From the NCBI RefSeq assembly GCF_001704615.3, contig NZ_CP029396.2:62001-126000 (forward strand): a stretch of DNA of 64,000 bases. The letters run 5' to 3'. The position numbers and the translations under genes are program-made. The notes under the pieces are model-generated. The model made no database searches and was not told the DNA's origin. It saw only the letters and a list, made by a program, of their open reading frames with translations. The DNA comes from Acinetobacter defluvii (GTDB taxonomy: Bacteria > Pseudomonadota > Gammaproteobacteria > Pseudomonadales > Moraxellaceae). Positions 32,403 to 42,008 of the stretch are shown piece after piece. How positions within the stretch are numbered: position 1 is the stretch's first letter; every line of letters begins with the position of its first letter.

Positions 32403-33447
32403 GGCTTTGTTGCACAAACCTATCTGTAAAGGGTTTTTCAGCGATATAATTTTCAAATGAAGAAGCCTACACACAAAATCTACCGCACAACCAATTGGCC
32501 CGCATATAACCGAGCACTCATGAGTCGCGGAAATATTGCCATTTGGTTTGATCCTGCTACGCAATGGTATGCGCCATCAAAAGGCAAACAAGGGCGAAAT
32601 CAAACCTACTCCGACGCAGCCATCCAATGCTGCTTAATGATTAAATCCTTATTCCGTCTGTCTTTACGTATGGTTACTGGCTTTGTGCAAAGTCTGATTA
32701 AACTTTGCGGATTAAATTGGATAGCTCCAGATTACACCACGCTTTGTAGAAGACAAAAGCATATTGATATTGCAATTAGCTACCAAAAAAGTAGCGATGG
32801 ACTGCATCTACTCATGGACTCTACAGGCATGAAGTTTCTAGGTGAGGGCGAATGGAAACGCAAGAAACATGGACCTGAATTTCGTCGCCAATGGCTTAAA
32901 TTACATAATTGGTATAGATGATAAAACCCTGCAAATACGAGCAGTTTAGCTTACAACCAATAATGTCAGTGATTCACAGGTGCTTGGTGATTTACTTAAT
33001 CAGATTCCACAAGATGAGCGGATTGACTCTGTTTATACCGATGGAGCTTATGACACCAAGCAATGCCGTCAGGTCATTGCAGATCGGCAAGCGCATGCAA
33101 TGATTCCACCTAGAAAAAAATGCGAAACCATGGAAAGATACAAAGAACAAGCAGCTCGCTAGAGCGAAATGAATTACTTCGAACAATTAAAAGTTTAGGC
33201 AGGACACTATGGAAAAAATGGTCAGGCTATCATCGGCGAAGTTTGGTTGAAACTAAGATGCATTGCATCAAATTATTAGGAGATAAACTCAGTGCAAGGA
33301 GTTTTGATAGCCAAGTGAATGAGATCCATGCACGTGTAGCAGTCCTTAACAGATTTACGGAATTAGGTCGACCACTTACCCAAGTTACGCCTTAAATTTG
33401 GCTCAATTAGGGGCGCTTTGCATTTCAAATCTTTGTGCAACAAAGCC
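32403..33447 (+). mobile_element. decayed IS5-family (IS903-like) element
   Basis: Perfect 16-bp inverted ends GGCTTTGTTGCACAAA (32403-32418) and TTTGTGCAACAAAGCC (33432-33447). No target duplication: the left neighbour is IS3 OrfA, the right neighbour is unrelated, so a deletion has occurred next to it. Confidence 0.85.
32457..33395 (+). pseudogene. IS5-family transposase, frameshifted
   Basis: Frame 1 (MKKPTHKIYRTTNWPAYNRALMSRGNIAIWF...LLMDSTGMKFLGEGEWKRKKHG) is interrupted near 32905, continues in another frame as GIDDKTLQIRAVQLTTNNVSDSQVLGDLL...YTDGAYDTKQCR, and shifts again near 33115 into LERNELLRTIKSLGRTLWKKWSGYHRRSLVETKMHCIKLLGDKLSARSFDSQ. Two frameshifts, so inactive unless they are sequence errors in A runs (AAAAAAA near 33115). 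Confidence 0.85.
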
Positions 33448-33590
33448 GAGCATGTGCTGTTTGTGATAAATTGAGATTATGTTGAGTGAGTTCTCTAATA
33501 ATCCTAAGTTGTTGAAAGTTCATAATTTGGATATAGAATATAAAAATAAGAGCAAATATATAAATAAATGCTCTTTTAGATGATCAATGA

Positions 33591-34320
33591 TTAACGCATT
33601 GTGACGAATTCTTCAGCAGAAGTCGGATGAATTGCTAAAGTGTTATCGAAGTCTTTTTTAGTTGCTCCCATTTTTAAAGCAACAGCAAAGCCTTGCAGAA
33701 TTTCATCCATACCGTATCCAATACCATGAATTCCGACCACTTTCTCATCAGTTCCTACACAAATTAATTTCATTTTTGTGAGTTGTCGATGTTCTGTTAT
33801 CGCTGTATACATGGATGTAAAGGAAGAACTATAAATTTTGATGGCATCTTTACCAAATTTTTCTATGGCTTGATCTTCGGTTAATCCAACTGTTCCAATA
33901 GGTGGGTGACTAAACACCACAGTCGGAATATTTTCATAATCTAAATGTTCATTTGGCTTATTGTTAAATAAACGTTCAGACAGTCTTCGACCCGCTGCCA
34001 CAGCAACAGGTGTTAACTCGACTTTACCTGTAATATCACCCACTGCATAAATGCCAGACTGTGTTGTATTTTGATATGCATCAACATGAATAAAGCGATT
34101 CTCGTTCAATTGAACTTGAGTCTTATTAAGATTGATCGCTTCAGTTGCAGGTTTTCTACCAATTGCCCAAATCAAGCAATCTACACTATGTTCTGTACCA
34201 TCTTCTAGGTGTAATACAAGTGAGTTATCTTGAACTTTAGTCACTTTGTTAATCTGACTATGAGTATGCACGTTAATATTTTCACTGCGCATATTCTCTA
34301 ATAGTGTTTTACCAAGGAAA
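33591..34320 (-). pseudogene. gor: glutathione reductase, 3' part
   Basis: The minus-strand frame gives [26 protein letters not shown]..., [61 protein letters not shown] and the C-terminal [12 protein letters not shown] with the catalytic His-Glu pair of glutathione reductase. The N-terminal half, with FAD site and redox cysteines, is missing, cut by the IS3 element at 34321. AT-rich, like Acinetobacter chromosomal DNA. Confidence 0.9.
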
Positions 34321-34362
34321 TGATATACGCTGAATTATCAGGAGACTTTCCCTTGGGAGATT

Positions 34363-35217
34363 CTAGGCAGCCAACTTATAAAAGTCTTCGGCCATTTGAT
34401 TTGGTGTCTTAAAACCCAAACCCTTTTGAATTCTTCGATGATTATAAAATAATTCAATGTATTTTATAATATCTGCTTTGGCTTCTTCTCTGGTTTGATA
34501 GTTGTAATGATGCACTAACTCATTTTTCAGTATTCCCCAAAAGCTTTCAATCGGTGCATTATCGTAACAGTCTCCGCGCTTGCTCATTGAACCTTGAAAA
34601 CCATATTGCTCAAGTATATTTCGATATTCATGGCTGCAATATTGACTTCCTCTGTCTGAATGCACAATCAGTTCTTTGGTTGGTTTTTGATTGTGAATAG
34701 CCATATTTAGCGCATTACAAACAAGCTGTGCTGTCATGCGCTCATTTAAGCTATAGCCAACCACTTGTTTCGTGTAAAGGTCTTTTACCGCTGCTAAGTA
34801 CAGCCATCCTTCAACAGTCCATATGTACGTAATATCACTTGACCATGCTTGATTTGGTCTAGTCATTGAGAATTGTTGCTCCAGCAGGTTTTCATAGATC
34901 GCTCGATTATGGTCACTATTCGTAGTCCTTTTAAAACGCTTGTGTCGCTTACAATACAGGTGGTTCAGCGCTTTTATCTGACGTACAGCGTACATACTCA
35001 TTTTTATGCCCTGAGCTTGTAAGTATTTGGTTAATCGAATATAACCATAGCTCTGCCTTGTCTCCTCATGGGCTATTTTCACCAATATCGTCTGTTGATT
35101 TCGTTGAATCGTTCTTTTGCTCACGCCTCTCTTGAGCCAATCATAAAAACATGAAACTGAAACATGAAGTAATCGAGCCATTAAGGTAATTGGAAAAGAA
35201 TATCTTTTTTGTTTCAT
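34363..35217 (-). CDS. IS3-family transposase OrfB
   Basis: 284 aa. N-terminal HTH_21 region (YSFPITLMARLLHVSVSCFYDWLKR), integrase core with SSDITYIWTVEGWLYLAAVKDLYT (Asp), LIVHSDRGSQYCS (Asp) and APIESFWGILKNELVHHY (Glu). Complete. Reached from orfA probably by translational frameshift or coupling. Confidence 0.92.
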   Translation of the reverse strand: MKQKRYSFPITLMARLLHVSVSCFYDWLKRGVSKRTIQRNQQTILVKIAHEETRQSYGYIRLTKYLQAQGIKMSMYAVRQIKALNHLYCKRHKRFKRTTNSDHNRAIYENLLEQQFSMTRPNQAWSSDITYIWTVEGWLYLAAVKDLYTKQVVGYSLNERMTAQLVCNALNMAIHNQKPTKELIVHSDRGSQYCSHEYRNILEQYGFQGSMSKRGDCYDNAPIESFWGILKNELVHHYNYQTREEAKADIIKYIELFYNHRRIQKGLGFKTPNQMAEDFYKLAA

Positions 35218-35228
35218 ATAGGCGTACC

Positions 35229-35528
35229 TTACTGACTTTCTTTGGCAAAGTACGCTGCTGCCTTTTTTAAAAATTCACGTTCCATTTCAGCTATTTTGAG
35301 CTGTTGTTTGAGTTTTTTATTTTCTTCGAGTAGAGCGTTTAGATCAGGTGAATACTGTTTTGTACCTGCTAAAGTTCCAGCCTTTGCTTTGGTATTCCAA
35401 TTTGAAAGAGTTTGCATTGAAATGCTAAGTTGTCTAGCTGTTTCCGAGACATTGCCTTGATTGGCTTCAATTAATTTGATGGCTTCAGCTTTAAATTCTG
35501 TGGTGTAAGTCTTGTGTTTCTTGCTCAT
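35229..35528 (-). CDS. IS3-family transposase OrfA
   Basis: 99 aa. MSKKHKTYTTEFKAEAIKLIEANQGNVSETARQLSISMQTLSNWNTKAKAG is the helix-turn-helix; LNALLEENKKLKQQLKIAEMEREFLKKAAAYFA is the leucine zipper. Same N-terminus as the fragment at 32314. Confidence 0.92.
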   Translation of the reverse strand: MSKKHKTYTTEFKAEAIKLIEANQGNVSETARQLSISMQTLSNWNTKAKAGTLAGTKQYSPDLNALLEENKKLKQQLKIAEMEREFLKKAAAYFAKESQ

Positions 35529-35594
35529 GGTAAACTCCTGATGAGTGTGTTTAGTTTACCAAGTTAAAACCTCCTGTTTTTTCAGCACACATCA

Positions 35595-36377
35595 CTCAAG
35601 GAGCTGCGCCTGCACGGCATGGCCACGGCCTGGGCGGAGTTGACTGCGCAGGGTGAGTCGAACACAGCCTCGTCCAAGTGGCTGCTCGAACACCTGCTGG
35701 AACAAGAGCACACAGATCGCGCCATGCGCTCGGTGAGCCACCAGATGAACATGGCCAAGCTGCCGATGCACCGCGACCTGGCCGGCTTCGACTTCAGCGC
35801 CTCCAGCGCAGACGCTCGTTTGATCAGCGAACTGGCCAGTCTGGCCTTTACCGACACCGCGCAGAACGTGGTGCTGATCGGTGGGCCTGGCACCGGTAAA
35901 ACCCACCTGGCCACTGCGCTGGCCGTGTCCGGCATCACCCGGCACGGCAAGCGCGTGCGCTTCTACTCCACGGTCGATCTGGTCAATCTGCTGGAGCGCG
36001 AAAAGCACGACGGCAAAGCCGGGCGGATCGCCCAAGCTCTGCTGCGCATGGATCTGGTCATCCTCGACGAACTGGGTTATCTGCCCTTCAGCCAGGCCGG
36101 CGGTGCGTTGCTGTTTCACCTGCTATCCAAGCTGTACGAACACACCAGCGTGGTGATCACCACCAACCTGAGCTTCGCCGAATGGTCGAGCGTGTTCGGC
36201 GACGCCAAGATGACCACCGCCCTGCTGGATCGGCTGACCCACCACTGCCACATCGTCGAAACCGGTAACGAGTCCTATCGCCTGCAACACAGTAGCTTGG
36301 CGGCCCAGGCCAAGATCAAATCACGGGAGCGAAAGCGTAAGGGCGGCCAGGAACCGGAGGACGATGAGCCGTTCTGA
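35595..36377 (+). pseudogene. istB: IS21-family helper ATPase IstB, 5' end truncated
   Basis: The frame enters from the IS3 end as [19 protein letters not shown] and continues to 36377. Walker [16 protein letters not shown] (about residue 90), Walker [16 protein letters not shown], sensor motif [12 protein letters not shown]. Only the first ~10 residues of a normal IstB seem missing. The partner istA is absent, so it is an orphan fragment. GC-rich and clearly foreign to the backbone. Confidence 0.88.
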
Positions 36378-36509
36378 TTTCATGGCGACGACGGCCTGCT
36401 ACATGGCTGCGTGTGGCAGGTCTTAAACAACTGAACTGGGCTAGCGAAGGAGTGGGGGCAACAGCAGCTGCGCTGGTAGACTTATCCACAGTTGCTGGTA
36501 ACAAAATCA

Positions 36510-36575
36510 GCAATCCGCCCTGGGTCAAATTTCAATCGGCAGGGTGGGTCAATTTTCCATCAGCGCCAACACACT
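36510..36575. repeat. terminal repeat region of the IS21-family element
   Basis: GGGTCAAATTTCAATCGGC and GGGTCAATTTTCCATCAGCG are adjacent near-repeats, the multiple terminal binding sites typical of IS21 ends, finishing about CGCCAACACA. It marks the right end of the istB-bearing element. Confidence 0.6.
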
Positions 36576-36898
36576 AAGCAACCATCAGAAAATTTTGACT
36601 GTACGCCAAAAAATTCGCATCTACCAGCATCTAAACAGGCGTTGTTGATTATCATAAAACACTGACACTGTATTATATAATCGTGCTTTTGTGTTATTTT
36701 TTTTAATATTTACTGATTACGTACTTGCTTAACCACTCAGTTGCGCTAGAATTAATAGACGCGAAATTTAAATCTCTAATTTTCCAACACTTAGTAAAAC
36801 CTCGTTTGCCATCCCACTACCATTGTAGGAGCAAATCAGGAGACATAAAAAATTAGCGGTAGCGTGCCTGGCCCTCTAGATAAGTATTGGAGACTGTA
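36576..36898. promoter_or_regulatory. AT-rich intergenic stretch upstream of msrB
   Basis: About 320 bp with no gene. Starts AT-rich (TGTATTATATAATCGTGC near 36670 holds TATATAAT and could be a promoter) and turns GC-rich after about 36840. GGAG lies 8 nt before the msrB ATG. It is the junction between IS21-type sequence and the stress island. Confidence 0.4.
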
Positions 36899-37342
36899 AT
36901 GAAGTTTGAAAAGTCACAGACAGCAATCGACCACCTGACTCCCGAGCAACACCGAATTACCCAGGAGGCGGGCACCGAAAGGCCCTTCACGGGCGAGTAC
37001 AACGACAACAAGGAGCCTGGCATCTACGTCGACATAGTGTCGGGAGAGCCACTGTTCGCTTCGACGGACAAGTTCGATTCGGGTACTGGCTGGCCCAGCT
37101 TCACCAAGCCGATCGTTTCGGCAAACGTGAACGAGGTGCGGGACAGCGCACACGGCATGGTCCGGACGGAGGTCAGGTCAGTACACGCAGACAGTCATCT
37201 CGGCCATGTGTTCCCCGATGGTCCTTCCGACCGCGGCGGTCTGCGGTACTGCATCAACTCAGCGTCCCTTCGCTTCATCCCGCGCGACGAGATGGAGTCC
37301 GAGGGATACGGTGAATATCTCGATCAAGTAGAGGAGGCTTAA
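36899..37342 (+). CDS. msrB: peptide methionine-(R)-sulfoxide reductase MsrB
   Basis: 147 aa from ATG 36899. [55 protein letters not shown] is the MsrB core; the catalytic Cys is in [12 protein letters not shown]. The CxxC zinc pairs of many MsrBs are absent, so this is the zinc-free type. Reduces R-methionine sulfoxide using thioredoxin. One base separates it from msrA. High GC and codon use unlike the backbone. Confidence 0.95.
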   Translation: MKFEKSQTAIDHLTPEQHRITQEAGTERPFTGEYNDNKEPGIYVDIVSGEPLFASTDKFDSGTGWPSFTKPIVSANVNEVRDSAHGMVRTEVRSVHADSHLGHVFPDGPSDRGGLRYCINSASLRFIPRDEMESEGYGEYLDQVEEA

Positions 37343-37343
37343 C

Positions 37344-37883
37344 ATGCATCAGCGCGCTGTTCTCGCAGGAGGATGTTTCTGGGGCATGCAGGATCTGATC
37401 CGCAAGCGGCCCGGCATCATCTCGACCCGTGTGGGTTACACGGGCGGCGATATTCCGAACGCCACGTATCGTAATCACGGCACGCATGCCGAGGGGATCG
37501 AGATTGTCTTCGACCCGACAGTGACGAGCTACCGGAACATCCTGGAATTCTTCTTCCAGATCCACGATCCGACGACGCTGAACCGCCAGGGCAATGATCG
37601 TGGGCTCTCCTACCGGTCGGGCATCTATTATGTCGACGAGGAGCAGAAGCGCGTCGCCGAGGATACGATCGCCGATGTGGATGCCTCGGGGCTGTGGGAT
37701 GGCAAAGTGGTGACCGAGGTCCAGCCGGTCGGCGAGTTCTGGGAGGCCGAGCCCGATCACCAGGATTATCTGGAGAAGCACCCGGGCGGCTACACCTGCC
37801 ACTTCGTCCGTCCCGGCTGGGTGCTTCCGAAGCGCCAAAAGGTTGACGACGTACAGCCAGCGGCCGGGACCGCGGCGGAATAG
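37344..37883 (+). CDS. msrA: peptide methionine-(S)-sulfoxide reductase MsrA
   Basis: 179 aa. [54 protein letters not shown] has the catalytic [27 protein letters not shown] and [12 protein letters not shown] complete the family pattern. Complements MsrB by reducing the S-epimer. Together they repair proteins oxidised by hypochlorite or peroxide. Confidence 0.96.
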   Translation: MHQRAVLAGGCFWGMQDLIRKRPGIISTRVGYTGGDIPNATYRNHGTHAEGIEIVFDPTVTSYRNILEFFFQIHDPTTLNRQGNDRGLSYRSGIYYVDEEQKRVAEDTIADVDASGLWDGKVVTEVQPVGEFWEAEPDHQDYLEKHPGGYTCHFVRPGWVLPKRQKVDDVQPAAGTAAE

Positions 37884-38023
37884 GCTTCACTGCCGTTGCC
37901 ACTGCGCCGGTCCGGTCCGCAATCTTCGTGACCGCGTCGTTCAGCGACGCGGTCATCGAACCCTACTTCAGAGTGACGGCTCGTTCCAGTCAGTCGCCAT
38001 CGCAACACCAGGATCGCAGATTT

Positions 38024-38728
38024 ATGCCAGACCTCTCGTCCTTTCCGATCACGCAGCGCTGGCCGGCATCTCATCCCGATCGCCTGCAACTCTACGCAGC
38101 CCCTACGCCCAATGGCGTCAAGGTCTCGATCATGCTTGAGGAGACTGGCCTGGCGTACGAGCCCCACCTGATCGACATCTCGAACAACGAGTCGAAGGAT
38201 CCGGCGTTCGTGTCGCTGAACCCGAACGGACGCATACCGGCGATCATCGATCCGGCTGGCCCTGACGGTAGACCCATCGCCTTATGGGAATCCGGTGCGA
38301 TCCTCCTCTATCTGGCCGACAAGACGGGTCAGTTCATCTCCACCGAACCAGGCCAGCGTTACGAGACCCTAGCGTGGGTGTTCTTTCAGATGTCGGCCAT
38401 CGGGCCGATGTTCGGACAGCTAGGCTTTTTCCTGCGATTTGCCGGCAAGGACTATGAGGACAAGCGACCTCGGCAGCGCTTTGTTGATGAATCCAGGCGT
38501 CTTCTCGGGGTCCTGGATCACCGGCTGGAGGGCCGCGAATGGATTGTCGATGATTACTCGATCGCGGACATTGCGACGTTTGGCTGGGTGAATGCGCTGG
38601 TCGAATTCTACGCAGCGGGCGACATCCTCGGCCTAAGCAGCTATTCGAACGTGCAGGCATGGCTCGAACGCGGGCTGGCGCGACCGGCTGTACAGCGTGG
38701 CCTGCGAATTCCTGCGAGGCCTGCATGA
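38024..38728 (+). CDS. glutathione S-transferase, YfcG/Ure2-like
   Basis: 234 aa from ATG 38024. Thioredoxin-fold half: RLQLYAAPTPNGVKVSIMLEETGLAYEPHLIDI, NPNGRIPAIIDPAG, LWESGAILLYLADK (ES motif binding glutathione). Helical half: YSIADIATFGWVNALVEF. The TPNG...K start is typical of the YfcG type, which reduces disulfides and peroxides with glutathione. The stop overlaps the corA start (ATGA). Confidence 0.92.
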   Translation: MPDLSSFPITQRWPASHPDRLQLYAAPTPNGVKVSIMLEETGLAYEPHLIDISNNESKDPAFVSLNPNGRIPAIIDPAGPDGRPIALWESGAILLYLADKTGQFISTEPGQRYETLAWVFFQMSAIGPMFGQLGFFLRFAGKDYEDKRPRQRFVDESRRLLGVLDHRLEGREWIVDDYSIADIATFGWVNALVEFYAAGDILGLSSYSNVQAWLERGLARPAVQRGLRIPARPA

Positions 38729-39693
38729 CCATTATCGCCGCATATTATTACAACGAAGGTAAGCGAGTCCGTGAAATCAGGCTCGATGAGCACGTCGAAC
38801 TAAACGAGAATCGCTCGGGCTTCTGCTGGATCGCGCTTAGCGAGCCCACCGCAGACGAACTCAGCGCGATCCAGACGACGTATAACCTCCATCCTTTGGC
38901 GATCGACAACGCCATGCACCCGCTGTGCCCGCCCAAGCTCGAGGTCTACAACGATGAGTTGTACGTCGTCGCCCAGACCGCCGAGCTGGTCGGCGACCGG
39001 ATCAGCTACGGCAAGATGGCGATCTTCACAGGTCACAATCACCTTATCACCGTGCGGCACGGCAATGCCGGAGCGCTGGGCAAACTTCGGGAGCAACTCG
39101 AGGCATCGCCGACGCAGTTCGGCAAGGGTGTCGACTATGTGCTGCACGCGATCTTGCACCGAGTGGTCGACCAGTATCTGCCCATCTTCGAAATGATCGA
39201 GGACGACGTCCTGGCGATGGAGCGACGGTCGCTGCACGATTTCCTCGGGCCAGAAGAGGTGGCGCGAATCTTCGAACTAAGGTCCGAACTCACGCGGTTC
39301 CAGCGCACGCTCGGGGCTATGGCCGAGCTGGTGCGAAAGCTCGTTCGCGGCCACTTTCCCTGCATCAGCGCCGAAATGACACCATATTTCCACGACGTCG
39401 CGGACCATGTCCACCGCGTGCAGTCCATGGTCGACGGCCTCCTGCTTGTCCTGTCCACGGTCTTCGAGGCCAGCAGCCTTCTGGAAGCGCAAAGGATCGG
39501 TGTGGTCACTCGCCAGCTCGCGGCCTGGGCGGCGATCTTGACGGTCCCGACGGCGATCGCCGGAATATATGGCATGAACTTCAAGCACATGCCGGAACTG
39601 GACACGCCATATGGCTACTTCGTCGTGCTCGGAGTCATAGCGGTGTTCTGCCTTCTCCTGTTCATGCGCTTCAAGAAGGCCAAGTGGCTATGA
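38725..39693 (+). CDS. corA: CorA-family divalent cation transporter
   Basis: 322 aa from ATG 38725. A large cytoplasmic domain (YNLHPLAIDNAMHPLCPPKLEVYNDELYVVAQT...) is followed by two C-terminal membrane helices; the first ends with the pore signature YGMNFKHMPEL. Forms pentameric Mg2+/Co2+ (or Zn2+) channels in the inner membrane. Translationally coupled to the GST gene, an uncommon partner, suggesting one stress operon. Confidence 0.94.
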   Translation: MTIIAAYYYNEGKRVREIRLDEHVELNENRSGFCWIALSEPTADELSAIQTTYNLHPLAIDNAMHPLCPPKLEVYNDELYVVAQTAELVGDRISYGKMAIFTGHNHLITVRHGNAGALGKLREQLEASPTQFGKGVDYVLHAILHRVVDQYLPIFEMIEDDVLAMERRSLHDFLGPEEVARIFELRSELTRFQRTLGAMAELVRKLVRGHFPCISAEMTPYFHDVADHVHRVQSMVDGLLLVLSTVFEASSLLEAQRIGVVTRQLAAWAAILTVPTAIAGIYGMNFKHMPELDTPYGYFVVLGVIAVFCLLLFMRFKKAKWL

Positions 39694-39784
39694 GTAACGC
39701 ACTTCGCGAGCTTCTCCGTCCGCCGAGTCACAGCGCGCTTTGTGCGCGAGCGTGTCCAATCCAGTTCAAGATGAAGGTGCTTCC

Positions 39785-40093
39785 ATGACCTCCCAGGTGA
39801 CCGACGTTCTAGAAGCAGTCCAGTCATTCATCGCCAACGGCTATGACCGCGAATACCGCGTCAAGGACGGCAATCTCGTCGATCTCGAACTAGGGTCAAC
39901 CCTCGATGCATGCAGCATTCGCGTCGATGCGGCGTTGCGCCTCGAGAGCGGGGACGACGGCGAAGATGCCTCCAACATCTACGCGATCACCGATCCGGCG
40001 ACAGAGCATAAAGGCCTGTTGATCGACGTGTTCGATGAAATCTGCTACCGCGACCCAGTTCAAGAGTCGGGACCTCAATGTAGAAGAAGTTGA
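39785..40093 (+). CDS. hypothetical protein, 102 aa
   Basis: MTSQVTDVLEAVQSFIANGYDREYRVKDGNLVDLELGSTLDACSIRVDAALRLESG...; acidic, soluble. The pattern resembles small proteobacterial proteins found near phosphoribosylpyrophosphate or stress genes, but I cannot name it. The ATG at 39785 is preferred over a frame opening at 39740; GGTG lies 13 nt upstream. Confidence 0.6.
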   Translation: MTSQVTDVLEAVQSFIANGYDREYRVKDGNLVDLELGSTLDACSIRVDAALRLESGDDGEDASNIYAITDPATEHKGLLIDVFDEICYRDPVQESGPQCRRS

Positions 40094-40138
40094 CTAACGA
40101 GCATTCGCGTCATCCGATCAAGCAAGCTGGAGACATTT

Positions 40139-41152
40139 ATGAAAGCCATTGGTTACAAGGTTCCGGGACCCATCGCCGCGGATGCCGCGCTGGTCGACAT
40201 CAATCTGCCTCGGCCTGTCGCTGCAGGATACGATATCCTGGTTGAGGTGAAGGCCGTCTCGGTCAACCCGGTCGACTACAAGGTCCGCAACAGCACGCCG
40301 CCGGCAGATGGCGATTGGAAGGTGCTGGGATGGGATGCCGCCGGGATTGTGCGCGAGGTCGGCCCCGACGTCACGCAGTTCGAGTTAGGCGACGAGGTCT
40401 ATTATGCCGGATCGATCACACGGCCCGGTACCAATGCGGAGTTCCATCTCGTCGACGCCCGGATTGTCGGTCACAAACCTGCGTCGCTCTCCTGGGCGGA
40501 AGCGGCGGCGCTGCCGCTGACGACGTTGACGGCCTGGGAGGCGATGTTCGACCGCCTGGACGTGGCGAAGCCCGTACCCGGTGCGGCGGAGGCGATCCTC
40601 ATCATCGGTGGCGCGGGCGGGGTTGGGTCGATCGCCGTCCAGATCGCGCGACAGCGCACGGACCTCACCGTCATCGCCACAGCCTCTCGACCGGAAACCC
40701 AAGAGTGGGTAAGAGGGCTTGGAGCTCACCACGTCATCGACCATTCTCGTCCGCTCGCGCCACAGATCGCCGAACTCGGCATCGGTGCTCCCGCTTTCGT
40801 CTTTTCGACCACACATACCGAGCAACATGTCGCCGACATCGCCGAACTGATCGCCCCACAAGGACGGTTCGGACTGATCGACGATCCCAAGGCATTCGAT
40901 ATCATGGTTTTCAAGCGCAAGGCGGTGTCGATCCACCACGAGCTGATGTTCACGCGGTCGATCTACGGCACGCCCGACATGAATGAGCAGGGCGAGATTC
41001 TGGATGCGATGGCAGCGCTGGTTGACGACGGCAAAATCCGCACGACGCTGACCCGGCGACTGTCGCCGATCAATGCCGCCAATCTGAAGACGGTGCATGC
41101 ACTGATCGAAAGTGGCGCGGCTAAAGGCAAGATCGTCCTCGAAGGCTTCTAA
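40139..41152 (+). CDS. zinc-type alcohol dehydrogenase / quinone oxidoreductase-like protein
   Basis: 337 aa medium-chain dehydrogenase. MKAIGYKVPGPIAADAALVDINLPRP, VSVNPVDYKVRN, LGWDAAGIVREVGPDV are the N-terminal domain; ILIIGGAGGVGSIAVQIARQ is the NADPH-binding Rossmann motif. It lacks the zinc-binding Cys/His set, so it belongs to the zinc-independent quinone-reductase-like group (YhdH/ZTA1 style) that detoxify quinones and reactive enals. Fits the electrophile-stress theme. Confidence 0.9.
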   Translation: MKAIGYKVPGPIAADAALVDINLPRPVAAGYDILVEVKAVSVNPVDYKVRNSTPPADGDWKVLGWDAAGIVREVGPDVTQFELGDEVYYAGSITRPGTNAEFHLVDARIVGHKPASLSWAEAAALPLTTLTAWEAMFDRLDVAKPVPGAAEAILIIGGAGGVGSIAVQIARQRTDLTVIATASRPETQEWVRGLGAHHVIDHSRPLAPQIAELGIGAPAFVFSTTHTEQHVADIAELIAPQGRFGLIDDPKAFDIMVFKRKAVSIHHELMFTRSIYGTPDMNEQGEILDAMAALVDDGKIRTTLTRRLSPINAANLKTVHALIESGAAKGKIVLEGF

Positions 41153-41224
41153 CGACCGCGATCGCCAAACATCTTGTCCAACCTCAAAAAGCCGAACGGG
41201 TTATGCCCCAGCGATGAGAATCCC

Positions 41225-41656
41225 ATGACCAAATCTATTGCCACCGCCTCGATCAACCGCGAAACCGCAGTCGCCCTCATCGACGCGGCGCTCGCTGCGG
41301 CCCGTGCCATCGGCATCCCGGCTGCCGTCGCCGTCGTCGACGCCACCGGTAACCTGCGCGCGTTCGAGCGCACCGACGATGCGCCGTTCCTTACCGTCGA
41401 TGTTGCCATCGACAAGGCCTGGAGTTCCGCCTCGTTTGGGTTCCCGACCCATGTCTGGAACGACTATGTGACCAACGATCCAAAAGTGGCGCCGCTAGCC
41501 TATCGCCCTCGGATGGTCGCTGTCGGCGGCGGTTATCCGATTCTGGAGGATGGGAAGTTGATCGGCGGCATAGGCATCTCCGGAGGCAACTATCAGCAGG
41601 ATCAGGATGCGTGCGTCGAGGCACTCATGAAAATCGGGTTCCAGTTGCCAGCCTGA
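41225..41656 (+). CDS. heme-binding/GlcG-like protein (DUF336)
   Basis: 143 aa from ATG 41225. INRETAVALIDAALAAARAIGIPAAVAVVDATGNLRAFERTDDAPFLTVDVAIDKAWSSA, then VAVGGGYPILEDGKLIGGIGISGGNYQQD is the GlcG/HbpS fold. Members bind heme or act as small accessory proteins in redox sensing; role here unknown. Confidence 0.88.
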   Translation: MTKSIATASINRETAVALIDAALAAARAIGIPAAVAVVDATGNLRAFERTDDAPFLTVDVAIDKAWSSASFGFPTHVWNDYVTNDPKVAPLAYRPRMVAVGGGYPILEDGKLIGGIGISGGNYQQDQDACVEALMKIGFQLPA

Positions 41657-41714
41657 CGACTGTGAGGCCATCACCGGTGGTAATGGCCAACAGATCCAAC
41701 CTTTGAGAGGCCTA

Positions 41715-42008
41715 ATGATGGAAGCGTTCGTCGTCTTTACGCGGGAAGAAACCAGCGACCCACATGCACTCGCAACCTATTCTGCAGGCGTCGGACCATC
41801 GTTCGATGGTCACGACGTTACCTTTCTCGCCGCTTATGGCGCGATCCAGCATTTGGAGGGGCCGCCCATCGAAGGGGCCGTAATCTTGCGTTTCCCGACG
41901 ATGCAGGCCGCTCGCGACTGGTATGACAGTCCCGCCTACCAAACCATCGCTGCTCAACGCTTTGCCGGTTCCCGTTACCGCGCCTTTATCATTGAAGGGC
42001 GGCGGTGA
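41715..42008 (+). CDS. DUF1330-domain protein
   Basis: 97 aa. EAFVVFTREETSDPHALATYSAGVGPSF, EGAVILRFPTMQAARDWYDSPAYQTIAAQRFAGSRYRAFIIEG has the DUF1330 pattern (RFP...AxxWYxSPxYQ), a ferredoxin-like dimeric alpha/beta barrel fold. Function unknown. GAGAGG lies 6-9 nt upstream of the ATGs at 41715 and 41718. Confidence 0.88.
   Translation: MMEAFVVFTREETSDPHALATYSAGVGPSFDGHDVTFLAAYGAIQHLEGPPIEGAVILRFPTMQAARDWYDSPAYQTIAAQRFAGSRYRAFIIEGRR

Larger units (their letters stand above)
34321..35594 (-). mobile_element. IS3-family insertion sequence, complete
   Basis: 1274 bp with TG...CA ends: TGATATACGCTGAATTATCA (left) matches, with differences, the right end whose complement reads TGATGTGTGCTGAAAAAACA. 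Contains orfA and orfB. It has truncated gor on one side and an IS21-family istB on the other; no 3-bp duplication. Together with the inverted fragment at 32248 it frames 32.2-35.6 kb. Confidence 0.88.

Noticed and set aside
40315..40986. 223-codon frame inside the quinone-oxidoreductase gene
   Set aside because: Arg/His-rich shadow of the real gene in another frame.
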